Source: Piezodorus guildinii | Taxonomy: Eukaryota; Arthropoda; Insecta; Hemiptera; Pentatomidae | Length of the DNA stretch: 64,000 nucleotides | Assembly: GCA_023052935.1 (NCBI GenBank) | Contig: CM041293.1 | Coordinates: 150,172,968-150,236,967 of the forward strand | Direction of reading: 5' to 3' | Shown here: positions 11,095 through 20,440 of the stretch, one piece after another | How the letters are laid out: every line of letters begins with the position of its first letter | Numbering within the stretch: position 1 is the first letter of the stretch | The notes under the pieces: generated by a model | Seen by the model: only the letters and a program-made list of their open reading frames with translations | What the model was told of the DNA's origin: nothing | Databases searched by the model: none | Position numbers and translations under genes: made by a program

Positions 11095-12075
11095 TCAGTC
11101 AAAAACTTCTAAGTCAGAAGGCGAGTTGATGACTATTACTGGTTGGCCATCCGCACGCCGACATTTCACTTTACCATCATTAAACCATGTGTATTTCAAT
11201 TTCCCGGCGGCTCTTCTTTGCCGGGCCAGCCAGTAAAGATGCCTGTTGGTCGGGGACATCGCCTCACGCAAGAATATTTTATGGACATCGTTTTCTTGCA
11301 ATCCTAGGTGGCGAGTAGAAAAGTCTCTGACAACCTTTCTCTTCCTCATCAGCTCATCCCTCACAGTCTGGCGCATAAAACGGACCATTAGTGGCCCAGG
11401 TACATCATCTTTCCTAGACCTGAGCTCTCAACATGGTCGATGTCTTCCACCTCCAACTTAAGGCCTAGCCCGGCTCCGATGCCCATCACCAGGCCCATCG
11501 GAGACTCACCGGGCCGCACCGGTATGCCCCTAATCTCTACGGTCTTAGTGAGGATATTTTGCTCTGATCTGTTGAGCCTAATTTCAAGCTCGGTGACCCT
11601 TGTTTTTAATGTGATGTTTTCTAGAGCGAGGGCATCAATTTTTTTATTTTGGGCCTCCAGGAGTGCCTCGACCGATTTTAAACGCTCCGCGTTCTCGAAG
11701 CTAATCGTCGCCTGCTTATTTAAAGTATCTTTGATATCCTTTATCTCCTCGGTATTGGCAACGAGTGAGGACTTAAGATCTCTTATCTCAGAAACGAGAT
11801 CCTTCAATAATTTAAGTACGTCGGCCTCACTGCCTCCACTCTGGAGGGCCGACCCGGAGGGGCTAATGCTCCTGTCCCCACTGGCGAACCTCTTAATTGC
11901 TTTGTCGCAGCTGAGACAGACCCATTTGTTTTTTAAGGCTTTAAATTTTTCAACATCCAGGTCTTCCATTTTGAGGCATCTACTATGAAAAATGGCTCGG
12001 CAAGTTTCGATACTGCATGTGAGTGCAGTTTGTCATCTCGTGTAACGGTTTGATTACACTTAGGGCAGACAACCA
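11095..12075 (-). pseudogene. CR1/L2-like ORF1: PHD finger, coiled coil, FP-type domain
   Basis: ORF1 proteins of this group bind element RNA and act as nucleic-acid chaperones. Starting from the ATG at 12075, the N-terminus begins VVCPKCNQTV. A frameshift near 12017-12025 leads to CSIETCRAIFHSRC and WVCLSC, so the ligands fit a C4HC3 PHD finger. A heptad-rich coiled coil follows (about 11590-11830, with LKSVEALLEAQNKKIDAL). Then comes a region beginning VEIRGIPVRPGE, and after a second frameshift near 11388 the block VRFMRQTVRDELMRKRKVV through LYWLARQRRAAGKLKY. That last part resembles the FP-type domain (named after a baculovirus protein) common in insect LINE ORF1s. Two frameshifts make it a pseudogene. 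The PHD reading across frames is mine and not verified by alignment. Confidence 0.75.
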
Positions 12076-12229
12076 TTTTTAGTATTTATTATGGAAAAAT
12101 AAGAATAAAATGAAAAATTTACGAAGTTATAATGAGTTGTGGAACAGAGAAAAAAATCCAGCAACAACCTATTTGACGGCTGATCAGGTACTGTCTTCCA
12201 ATTGCTTCTTATCTCGGTAGCGTGGTTTA

Positions 12230-12241
12230 TGCGCATGCGCG
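12230..12241. promoter_or_regulatory. NRF-1/erect wing-like palindrome in CR1 5' UTR
   Basis: TGCGCATGCGCG fits the NRF-1 consensus YGCGCAYGCGCR. It lies about 250 bp inside the 5' end of the CR1-like LINE. Related palindromes lie at the 5' ends of both jockey elements. Confidence 0.4.
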
Positions 12242-13359
12242 TCCCCACTCCAAGCTATAGCGTGGTTATCTATCAAGCTACTTAAACAGAATTAATAATA
12301 TAATATCTTACTGTTCTCAGCAAACTCCTTTAAAAAAATATAGCTCTGTGCTTCAGTTAATTTTTCGACTGCACTTACACCAACATACACACTACAAACA
12401 CCTTCGCAATTAGTTATAACTAATAACTATTATGGCTAATACGATAAGGACGATGCTATCACTTTGAAGGCTTAGACCACACTGAACATCATTTTCAAAA
12501 AGTTTTCCTTTGACGAAGTTGTCTAAATTCCTGAACAGGTGGTAATCTGTTGGAGACAAGTCGGGAGAATATGGTGGGTGCGGGAGAACTTCGTAGCCCA
12601 GTTCTTTCAATTTTTTTCACGGTATGTTTTGAAACATGCCGCTCAGTGAGATCATGAGGTACCCATGTATTGAGCTTTTTTACTTTCCCAATACATTTTA
12701 AATGTCTGGAAACGGTAGATGCACTTGCATTTAGTTGTGCTAAGAGTCCTTTAACTGTTCGGTATGGGTTTCCTTCTACTGTATGTTTGAGGACATCGTT
12801 GTCTATTACGGACGGATGTCTTCCTCGGGCAAGTTTTCCAAGTCGGTATCCCCAGCTGAAAACTTAGCAAACCAACGGCGAATGGTCCGTTCATTAACAT
12901 TCCCTTCACCAAACGCCATGCAAATATTTCTAGCGGTCTCAGCTGCTGAATGGCCGAGTTTAAACTCGTGCAAAAATATTTTTCGAAAATCGCGTGTTTC
13001 CATGTTCATATTTGAAGGTGGGTAATTGATTGGGAAACTAATGTTTATAATACAAAGGTAGAGAATTAATAACTGTTTACTTTAAATATGTAAACATTCG
13101 GAAGAAAACAACAGAGACCTACAAAATCCTTTATGTATTTCAGAAACAATAAAAACGGACATTTCATGTGGAACAACCCAATAGTTTTTCCAACATGCTC
13201 CTTTCAGTTGTTCTCTAGTTATCCAACCAAGAAAAGCTCTGCGTAAGAGTGGACACCATTCATTCAGCGAATTCTAAGTTACTCTTATTTTCTTTTTAAT
13301 TTTTATAATTTTGCTGATTGGGCCATACTCGTCCATCATGATCTGACTATATAATCCTT

Positions 13360-13605
13360 CCATGTAATAATAGTTGGTCTAATAAACCAAATCAAATCCG
13401 TATAATTATGTATAGGGGTCAGTTCTGTATTGAGCCGCCTTCTTCACTCGCTATCTCAACATATTCGTCTACAAATGTGACGTTGTGCCTCTCTTTCAAA
13501 GACCATTAGCTTGCCTTTATCCATTTTGGAGAACCTGAACGTTTCTACCCGATGTGTGAGGACAAGCCGAATCAACGTCTCGTACAGAGCCGATTGTGTT
13601 TTTCT
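13360..13605 (-). pseudogene. RTE-like ORF2 C-terminal fragment
   Basis: The minus-strand translation gives LYETLIRLVLTHRVETF followed by KLMVFEREAQRHICRRIC. This is the degenerate equivalent of the RTE block that reads LYGCETWPLT and KVFENKVLRKIFG at 52740-52840. It is only about 80 codons, with breaks. The region 13605-13909 beyond it is unassigned. Confidence 0.6.
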
Positions 13606-13909
13606 AGGTATAAAGCAATTTCTTAGGTACCACCGAAAGCCAAAATAACATTCATTTGCATCCCGGATCCTTCTATATGTATTTTCTGATTCATTTGCGT
13701 TGTTGGGAAGGTCCAGCTAAACAAATATTGCGCCGTCTCGAAAGTGTAGACACCCATCGAAAATCTTTGTGGATGTGGCACTATTGAACCGGCGATCATA
13801 TACATGGTTTTCCCATTTTAATTTGCTTGTAACATAATAAGGAAACATTTTGTAACATAATATTAAATAGAATATCGTGAAGTTAAACTATCGATTGATC
13901 TGCAATTTT

Positions 13910-14770
13910 ACTTTCACTTACCTTTATATGAAATATATAGTGAGGGAAAGTATTGCGATCGTAAAAATTTTCGAATTCCAATTTTCAACGAAAATACACC
14001 TTTTAGGGTCTCTTGACTCAAAATGACCAAGTCCCGCTAAGAGAGCTGTGTGTAACTCCCGCCCGTTAACAAAAAGTTCTATGAAACTGAAATTTCATAT
14101 TTAATACAACTATACGCCCGAGATGTTACAAAAACTATTTCATAAAAATCAGCTGACCAGAAAAGCCACTTCATTCCATGCGTTTTGCACATTTCACGAT
14201 TTTCTATAACGATCGGCTATAAAGATTTTGATTAAACCCGTTTTATCGATGTACAGTTTAATGAGCTTTAATATCATGTAGGTTTCATTCTAATTGAAAT
14301 AGTCTGACAGGGCTTGCCGATATTTCAGAATTTCTTTTAGTAATTTTAAAATTAATTTTGTAGATTCTATAAAAATAACTATATTATCTTGTTAATATTG
14401 ATAAATAACAGCTAAACATGCAAGTTGAGCGAATTTTATAAATAACTAAAGGAGAAAACTGAAAAAATATTTTTGTAATCTGATTTTTGTACATGTATAA
14501 TATACCGTTAGAAAGCTAAAGATTTTAGAAAAAATATTATCATAAAACAAGCTTACAAAAGTTGATGAAGATTGTTGAAAAGCCGTTTAAACTAACTGAT
14601 TATTTTAGATGATAATATAATCTATTTTTTAAAAAACACATATATATACAGAAATTTGATTTGCTAATTGTTTAATAGTTTTACTCATTTTTATCGCTAG
14701 CTGTATTTGAAAGTTCTCTAATCTATTTTAAAAACTGCGGTAAGTGAAAGTTGTGTGTTTCCCGCACCAG
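13910..14770 (+). repeat. Family A repeat, copy B (near full length)
   Basis: ACTTTCACTTACCT opens the copy and GGTAAGTGAAAGT (14739-14751) closes it, with a CCCGCACCAG end. The internal order is the same as in copy A. Flanks AATTTT and ATTTTTT could be a short target duplication, but the T-rich end makes this uncertain. Confidence 0.8.
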
Positions 14771-16574
14771 ATTTTTTATTATTATAATAGCATCTGCTCA
14801 GACTAAACCGCTCAGTGTTCCACTCCATCAGTTCTGCATATTCACGATCGGTCGGAGTAATTGGATTATGACGCTATATGGTGGATTTTATGGATGAAGG
14901 AATTCCAGCTGCTGCTACTATTCCAACTAATCACTTAAGATTCCACTCTGACAGATGTTACATGTGTAAATTTGTAATGAATTATCGTAAATTGTGACAA
15001 GATTGTTAATTTAATCAAAAATAATTTCTGAAACATGTAAAATTATTCATTATTTTTATTTATAATTTGAGAGATTTACTTTCAATCTAAGTAAGTTAAC
15101 ACTTTATTCAATTTTTACTACCAATTAAGTGCTTATGAATGAAATATGAAATGTGTACATTGTAAAAATGAATTTCAGAGTTTCCTACAAAAATAGACAA
15201 CTTTTTTTTTATTTCCCTAAACTAAAGAGTCGAATGTTATAATACGTGGAAATTAATTGATTAATTGAAATTCATAATAAAAAATTAAATGTAATAATAA
15301 AGTATAGAATAATAATAATAAAGACAAATAAGAGATTAAAATCCCTTGATGTTAAAGCATTAAAAAAACATAAAAATTGCAGAAGAAGTAAAATAGTAAA
15401 AGTGTGTAATAACCTTACTGTGGATAACCCATGAAAATAAAGTAAACTAACCTATCCGAAATATATTATATAAAAAATAAATAAAAGACGATTTACCTTA
15501 AAATCTTTTAAGTTCATAAAAAGGTTATTTATAAAATAAAAATTTACTTGAATAATTATGAGTTTTCGTTTTCTACTTTTTAAGATAAAAGATAAAATTT
15601 GATCAATTTATAACGCCGCAGTAAGAGAAAATGGGGATAGGTGGGGAAAAACGATTCAATGAAACTGATAGTTTAATTTTCCATGAAACCCCTTGAAGCG
15701 TATAACTTTTCTGACAGAGATTGATTTTACCATATAGAGTGGAAAAAATTTCGAGAGTTTTTCCATCCCCTTTCAGCCGGAGCTACATCAGTGTCCCGGG
15801 CGCTCCTTTGTAAAAAATGGGTCTTTTGGGACTGATATCCAATTCAGCTTTCTTTAAATCGGACAATCTCGAGATCTCTTTGTCCCTCATCGGTGATAAA
15901 AAGGTAGATCCATTTCCCCTCCGCTGGCTTTGGAATGAAAACTGCCCTTGATGAATCTCTTTCTCCTTTATCCGGGTGCTAAGTCGGAATTAATTTTCAA
16001 AACTCCGATTCAACCCTGAAGCTATCCTTGTCTCTGAAAAAAAAAAAGAAAAGGAAAGATCATTCGGTATTCAACATCCAACTTCATTGTCTATATTATT
16101 GCCCATTTATGTGCCAGTCCCTAAGGATTTTATGCAGATGATGTTCTTTATTCGATATCCGGAAAATATGAAGGAGAATGTATGACGAAAATGCCGGTAT
16201 ATAACAGTACTAACTGTATCTCGCGGATTTGCTCGCGATGACTTCATTTATTGTTTATTGTACACATTTATGGTAAAGAGTAGCAACAATACATATTACT
16301 TCGCTCTCGGCCAATCAGCTACACTTTCCACTATTTTTTTGTATTACGAAAGTTATTATTAATTGCCAGATCCAGCTTTTATTCGGTCCAATTTACAATA
16401 AACATCCACGAAGAAGTGAGCATATCGAAAATTACTCAACACATTTTAGCTTTCATTATGTTCAGAGGGGTTTTACTAAAAAATGCCCCTGAAATAGCAA
16501 TGTGTTAGGCAAATTATTTTATTAATTCATGTCAGAAGTCAATTTTATTCACTCTGGGTTACAATAACATACCA
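14771..16574. other. Unassigned; GC-richer block at 15610-16030
   Basis: No gene was recognised. The block at 15610-16030 is less AT-rich than its surroundings and has no repeat match in the window, so it may be older unique intronic or regulatory sequence. The rest is AT-rich. Confidence 0.35.
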
Positions 16575-17126
16575 TTATCATGTAGCTACTGCAAAAGTTT
16601 GATTAAAATGGTCTGACAGGGCTTTAATACCGATATTTTAAATTCTCTTTCTCTAAAGTACCTTTAATTTGTTAATTCTATAAAAATAACTATATTTCTT
16701 GTTACCACTGATGAAAAACAGGTATATATATAAATTGAATGAATTCGATACCCAACTAAAGGAGAAAACAGAAAAAAAAAAAAAATTTTAATGCAATTTT
16801 TCGTTTCTGTTTTCTCCTTTAGTTGGGTATCGAATTCATTCAATTTATATATTTACCTGTTTTTCATCAGTGGTAACAAGATAATATAGTTATTTTGTTA
16901 TTATTATTATTATTTGTTATTATTATTATTATTATTATATTATTAATTAATATTACTGTTTTAGATAATAATATTATAGATTTTTATAAAACACATATTT
17001 GTATAGAAATTGAAATTAATTAATTCTTTAATAGTTTCACGTATTTTTATCTCTAACTGTATTTGAAAATTCTTTCATTGATTTTAAAAATAGAGGTAAC
17101 TGAAAGTCGTGTGTTGCCCGCACCAG
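16575..17126 (+). repeat. Family A repeat, copy C, with fold-back core
   Basis: This 5'-truncated copy ends AGGTAACTGAAAGT (17094-17107) and CACCAG. Its core is an inverted duplication: about 16682-16771 is repeated in reverse at about 16804-16897 around an A-rich loop. The shared parts include GAATTCGATACCCAACTAAA and TACCACTGATGAAAAACAGG. TTA repeats (16895-16945) follow. Confidence 0.8.
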
Positions 17127-17655
17127 ATTTTTCATAAATGGTATTGCAAGTCGAGCTCCGGGCGGAGCTACATATCTGGGTACGTATGACTGTTTTATAT
17201 AGTAAGAGCTTATTCTGAGTACTTAAATTTGATTTTTTTTAAATTTGGAAACATCCAGGAAATACATAATAGATACAAAAATAATCCTCCAATATATGTA
17301 CAGCGTCGTATAAATTCATATTTAAGGTATTTATTTCATTCCTTAACACGTTCACGCCGGTGCAAATATCTACGTTTTTCTGCGTGAGTCGGGACTGTGT
17401 TAGCTGCTTACGCTTCGTTGGGTGGGGCCACACTGTTCCAAGTTTCAACGTGTTTAATGAATGCTAGACACAACAGTTCCAGGCTTTCTACGCGCTCAAT
17501 GCGAGATTGTAACAGTTCTGACATACATAAATGACTTGAAGGAGTAATAATGGAAACACTTAAAAAAAAAATTCCTATATTATTATTTATTATTAAAAAT
17601 TATCCTTATATTTTTATATTTATATTCTTATATCATATTACTATAAATATAAAAA
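17127..17655. other. Unassigned; possible TTAA-flanked mini-element at 17343-17457
   Basis: TTAACACGTTCA at 17343 and TTCAACGTGTTTAA ending at 17457 form an imperfect inverted pair with TTAA at both edges, enclosing about 107 bp. TTAA targets are typical of piggyBac-type elements. The rest of the stretch shows nothing. Confidence 0.3.
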
Positions 17656-17659
17656 TCAC

Positions 17660-18252
17660 GCACAGCTAAATAAAATTCTTAAAGAAAGAGTAGGAAGAAA
17701 AGATGTCCCGGTTAAAGGTAGGAAATGAATGTTATTATTCAGTTGCTAAGTTACTTAGCTCACGGCTTCTATCTAAAAACTTAAAGGTTAGAATTTATAA
17801 AACTATTATTCTTCCAACGGTTCTTTACGGATGTGAAACGTGGCCGCTTACTTTGAAGGATAAAAACGGCTTAAGGTTTTAGAAAATAAGGTACTGCGTA
17901 AAATATTTGGTCCGAAGAGAGATAAGGGCACTGGAGAGTTTAAAAGGTTGAACAACGCGGAATTGCGGAACTTGTATCCTGTGAATGAGTTGATAGCTTC
18001 GCGGAGACTCAAATGGGCGAGTAAAATTGTTGGGCTCAGTGAGGAACGGATTCCGAGAAATTTGGTATTTGCTGATCCGACTGGTAGGCGTCGGAAAGGT
18101 AGGCATAAAGCGTCGCTGGGAGGATTGCGTTAAGACTGATCTTGGGGGCTTGGGCCTGAACGGAGAACATTGGACGAATCTGTGTAGACGGAATATGGTG
18201 GTATCGGCATCGAACCTTCGGGTCCGGTAAGCCTATTATTATTATTATTATA
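17660..18252 (+). pseudogene. RTE-type LINE 3' fragment with (TTA)n tail
   Basis: The translation gives the RTE-clade ORF2 C-terminus: VRIYKTIILPTVLYGCETWP, then KVLRKIFGPKRD, SRRLKWASKIVGLSEERIP and LVFADPTGRRRKG. It ends VVSASNLRVR just before a TTA microsatellite. Two frameshifts (near 17877 and 18100) and a stop break it. The short tandem-repeat tail rather than poly(A) is typical of RTE. Sister copies are at 51785-52510 and 52540-53135. Confidence 0.85.
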
Positions 18253-19953
18253 AAGAAAGAGTAATGAAGTGAACTTAACCGATAAGAGTCCTTTGAAGGG
18301 GAATGTTAAAAATTAGAAAGCATTTAATGAATAAACCCTTATGCTTGTTAATTCCTACAACATATAGTGTGGAGGAAAAATAAAATAAACCTTTTTTTCT
18401 AAAAACAGGTGACTCACCTGTGATGCATCCCGCCCCACGGAACAGCCAAGTGGGATCCACGGGTGGGGCACACCATCGTGTACGTGATAAAGCATGGTTT
18501 TATGGTCAATAATGACTTTTATAAATTGTATGTTTTTATATAGTATGGAAGAAAGAAGTTAAAGGATGGAGAAAAAAATTTCCGTTTACATAGGAAAGAT
18601 TGCACAATTCTTCCAGCACTTGCCCGGTCGATGGGTTTATAAAAGGCTTTTGACTTCGACTGACTTCTCTTTGGTCTAAAGGATATCTTAGTACTACATC
18701 TCGAAAAGCCAAATAAACCTGCTATCCTTTTACCTCCTGTCCTAAAATCTTTGTAGTGATATGTCGGACCTTAGGGTGGAAAAAATCTTTTGCATCAGAA
18801 CTCAAGTTCGTTACATCAGGGCTTATCGTTATCATCATTCTGAAAAAAAAAATAAGAGAAAAGCAATGGAAAAAGGAGAGGGAAAGAAAAACAAAAACGG
18901 AAAGACTCATTATCTATGCATAGAAGACATCAATATCTAGAACTGATACAAAGGAGCTTTGGGAAAGCTATTTCTCTCGCCCATCCCCAGAGGAATTTAA
19001 AGAATTGAATCCAGAACTCGCCTTGTTGTCTTATTAATGGTGAGTCATTCTTGGGAATTCTAATAGTCCATAGTATCTCTATAACTCAACAAGTTGAAAT
19101 ATTTTCAATAGTCTATATATTTTATATAAATATCATAAATAAATATCCAAAACGTCTAAATTATTTTTTTACTGGTTTTCTTCTTTTTTTTTTTTTTTTT
19201 AAAGACTATATTATGGAGTTCTTGTTGACCAAACCAAAAGGTAATACCTATGAATTTATCTTAAGTACTTATGTACTAAAAAAATATTTTGTAATAATAT
19301 GTATTAGTTTAAGATATAACATTAGTGAACAATTACCTCATTTTAAACCAAGTTTAATTCTGTTGAATATACACACTATGCTGATTTACACACAAGTAGA
19401 TTAATGAAATTAAAAACAAAAAATTAACTATAGATAAAAATATATTAATAAATATGAAAGAGAATTTAACAAATTATAATGATGAAGGATTAACAAAACA
19501 AACGTTAAAAAACAATTTAATTTATGAATCAGGATTTGGGTCATTAAACAGTACGTGGACCGAATTATACGACTGATACATAGTAAGAAAAAATATTACA
19601 TGCGAATCAGTTAAGTTGTGATTTACACCTCATTTTAAAATTATGTAGGCGCACATAAAAATAATTAATTACTACATAATCAGTGATAATTAAACTTTCT
19701 ACGAATAAGAAACCTTTTATTTATCAATATCAGCTTGAAATAAACTTTGATTTCTATCGATCCCTATCATTTTATCTGAGTTAAATTTAGCGCAATACTG
19801 TTTCCAATTATATTTTTATACTTTATATATTTTTTCCAAGAAAATCACATACAACATAGATATGTATTTAAAACGTAAATGTAATTTAAACATATCTTGA
19901 TAACATTATAATCTTAGATCTAATATTTTGGCGCTCTAAAATATAATATATCT
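18253..19953. other. Unassigned AT-rich stretch
   Basis: No gene or family was recognised. There is a T run at about 19183-19200 and a 117-codon open frame (19051-19404) rich in F, I, K and Y that looks like chance AT-rich sequence. Confidence 0.4.
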
Positions 19954-20267
19954 AAATAAAAGTATTTTTTTTTTTTTTTTTTTTTTCTAAGGGGAAATAA
20001 TAATAACTTTTATTTATTTAGAAATAATACAATCTGCCACAATCTTGGGCAATAAGTATTAGTGATATTAGAGTTCATTCATTCCTTATGTACACAAAAT
20101 AAAGAAATAAAAATAAATGAATACAAAATAAATAAAATATAAAGAAGAATAAATAACCGTAAATAAAGATAAAAAGAAAATAAAAGAAATAAATAATAAT
20201 AATCTTGGTCACATTCATACTTATATATACAATATTTACATACTGCCCCTGGGAACTCCGAATTAAA

Positions 20268-20295
20268 CCCCGACGCCCACAAGTGGGTGTTGGGG
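20268..20295 (-). other. Jockey-1 3' UTR hairpin
   Basis: On the plus strand CCCCGACGCCCAC faces GTGGGTGTTGGGG across AA. In the element RNA the stem has two A-C mismatches. It is the positional counterpart of the longer stem at 37219-37250, with different sequence except CAC-NN-GTG at the tip. Confidence 0.5.
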
Positions 20296-20313
20296 CCCAA
20301 GGCTAGGAGATCC

Positions 20314-20376
20314 CAGCGCCTCTCAGTCAGTCGCGTCACCGGTCTAATAAGCCAGTGGAGACTGAGAGAGGGCGCT
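20314..20376 (-). other. Jockey-1 nested 3' UTR stem structure
   Basis: In sense orientation AGCGCC/GGCGCT encloses CTCAGTC/GACTGAG, which encloses CACTGG/CCGGTG. The same nesting at 37143-37203 has CTCAGCC/GGCTGAG and CACTGG/CCAGTG, so one pair changed C-G to T-A and one A-T pair became G-T. Confidence 0.65.
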
Positions 20377-20408
20377 AGAGCCACAGACTCTCAGGCGTGA
20401 GTGGAGAA

Positions 20409-20424
20409 GCTGGCCATTGCCAAC
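20409..20424 (-). other. Post-stop hairpin of jockey-1
   Basis: In sense orientation GTTGGC-AATG-GCCAGC starts 17 nt after the ORF2 stop codon. The distance and loop are the same as in jockey-2, but the stem sequence differs. Confidence 0.65.
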
Positions 20425-20440
20425 ACTCAGCATTGCTTAG

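Larger units (their letters stand above)
7332..12486 (-). mobile_element. CR1/L2-like LINE, nearly full length, broken ORFs
   Basis: The boundaries are set by the interrupted mariner. On the minus strand the order is: 5' UTR starting TTCAGTGTGG (an arthropod initiator-like TCAGT), ORF1 (12075 to 11095), an inter-ORF region containing a SINE, ORF2 (10479 to 7647), a 3' UTR with a GGGAC/GTCCC hairpin and AATAAAG, and a tail of ATTTC repeats. The non-poly(A) tail, PHD-bearing ORF1 and EN-RT ORF2 fit the CR1/L2 group. At least three frameshifts (two in ORF1, one in ORF2) make it inactive. Confidence 0.85.
7127..13181 (-). mobile_element. Mariner element split by a CR1-like LINE
   Basis: The left part (7127-7331) begins with TTGGGTTGTGTCACATGAAA. 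The right part (12487-13181) ends with the inverted form CATGTGGAACAACCCAA, and TA dinucleotides flank both ends. Removing 7332-12486 rejoins CTTGAT to CATCATTTTC, exactly as in the uninterrupted mariner at 50040-50056. The right part encodes a mariner transposase N-terminus on the minus strand (12806-13009, METRDFRKIFLHEFKLGHS) and the C-terminal PYSPDLSPTDYHLF block near 12540-12590. The central catalytic region is deleted, as in the other copies here, so it cannot transpose by itself. Confidence 0.85.

Noticed and set aside
11440..11988. 182-codon plus-strand frame
   Set aside because: It is the antisense of the CR1-like ORF1 coiled-coil region.
19051..19404. 117-codon open frame
   Set aside because: Composition is that of AT-rich chance sequence; no motif or splice context.
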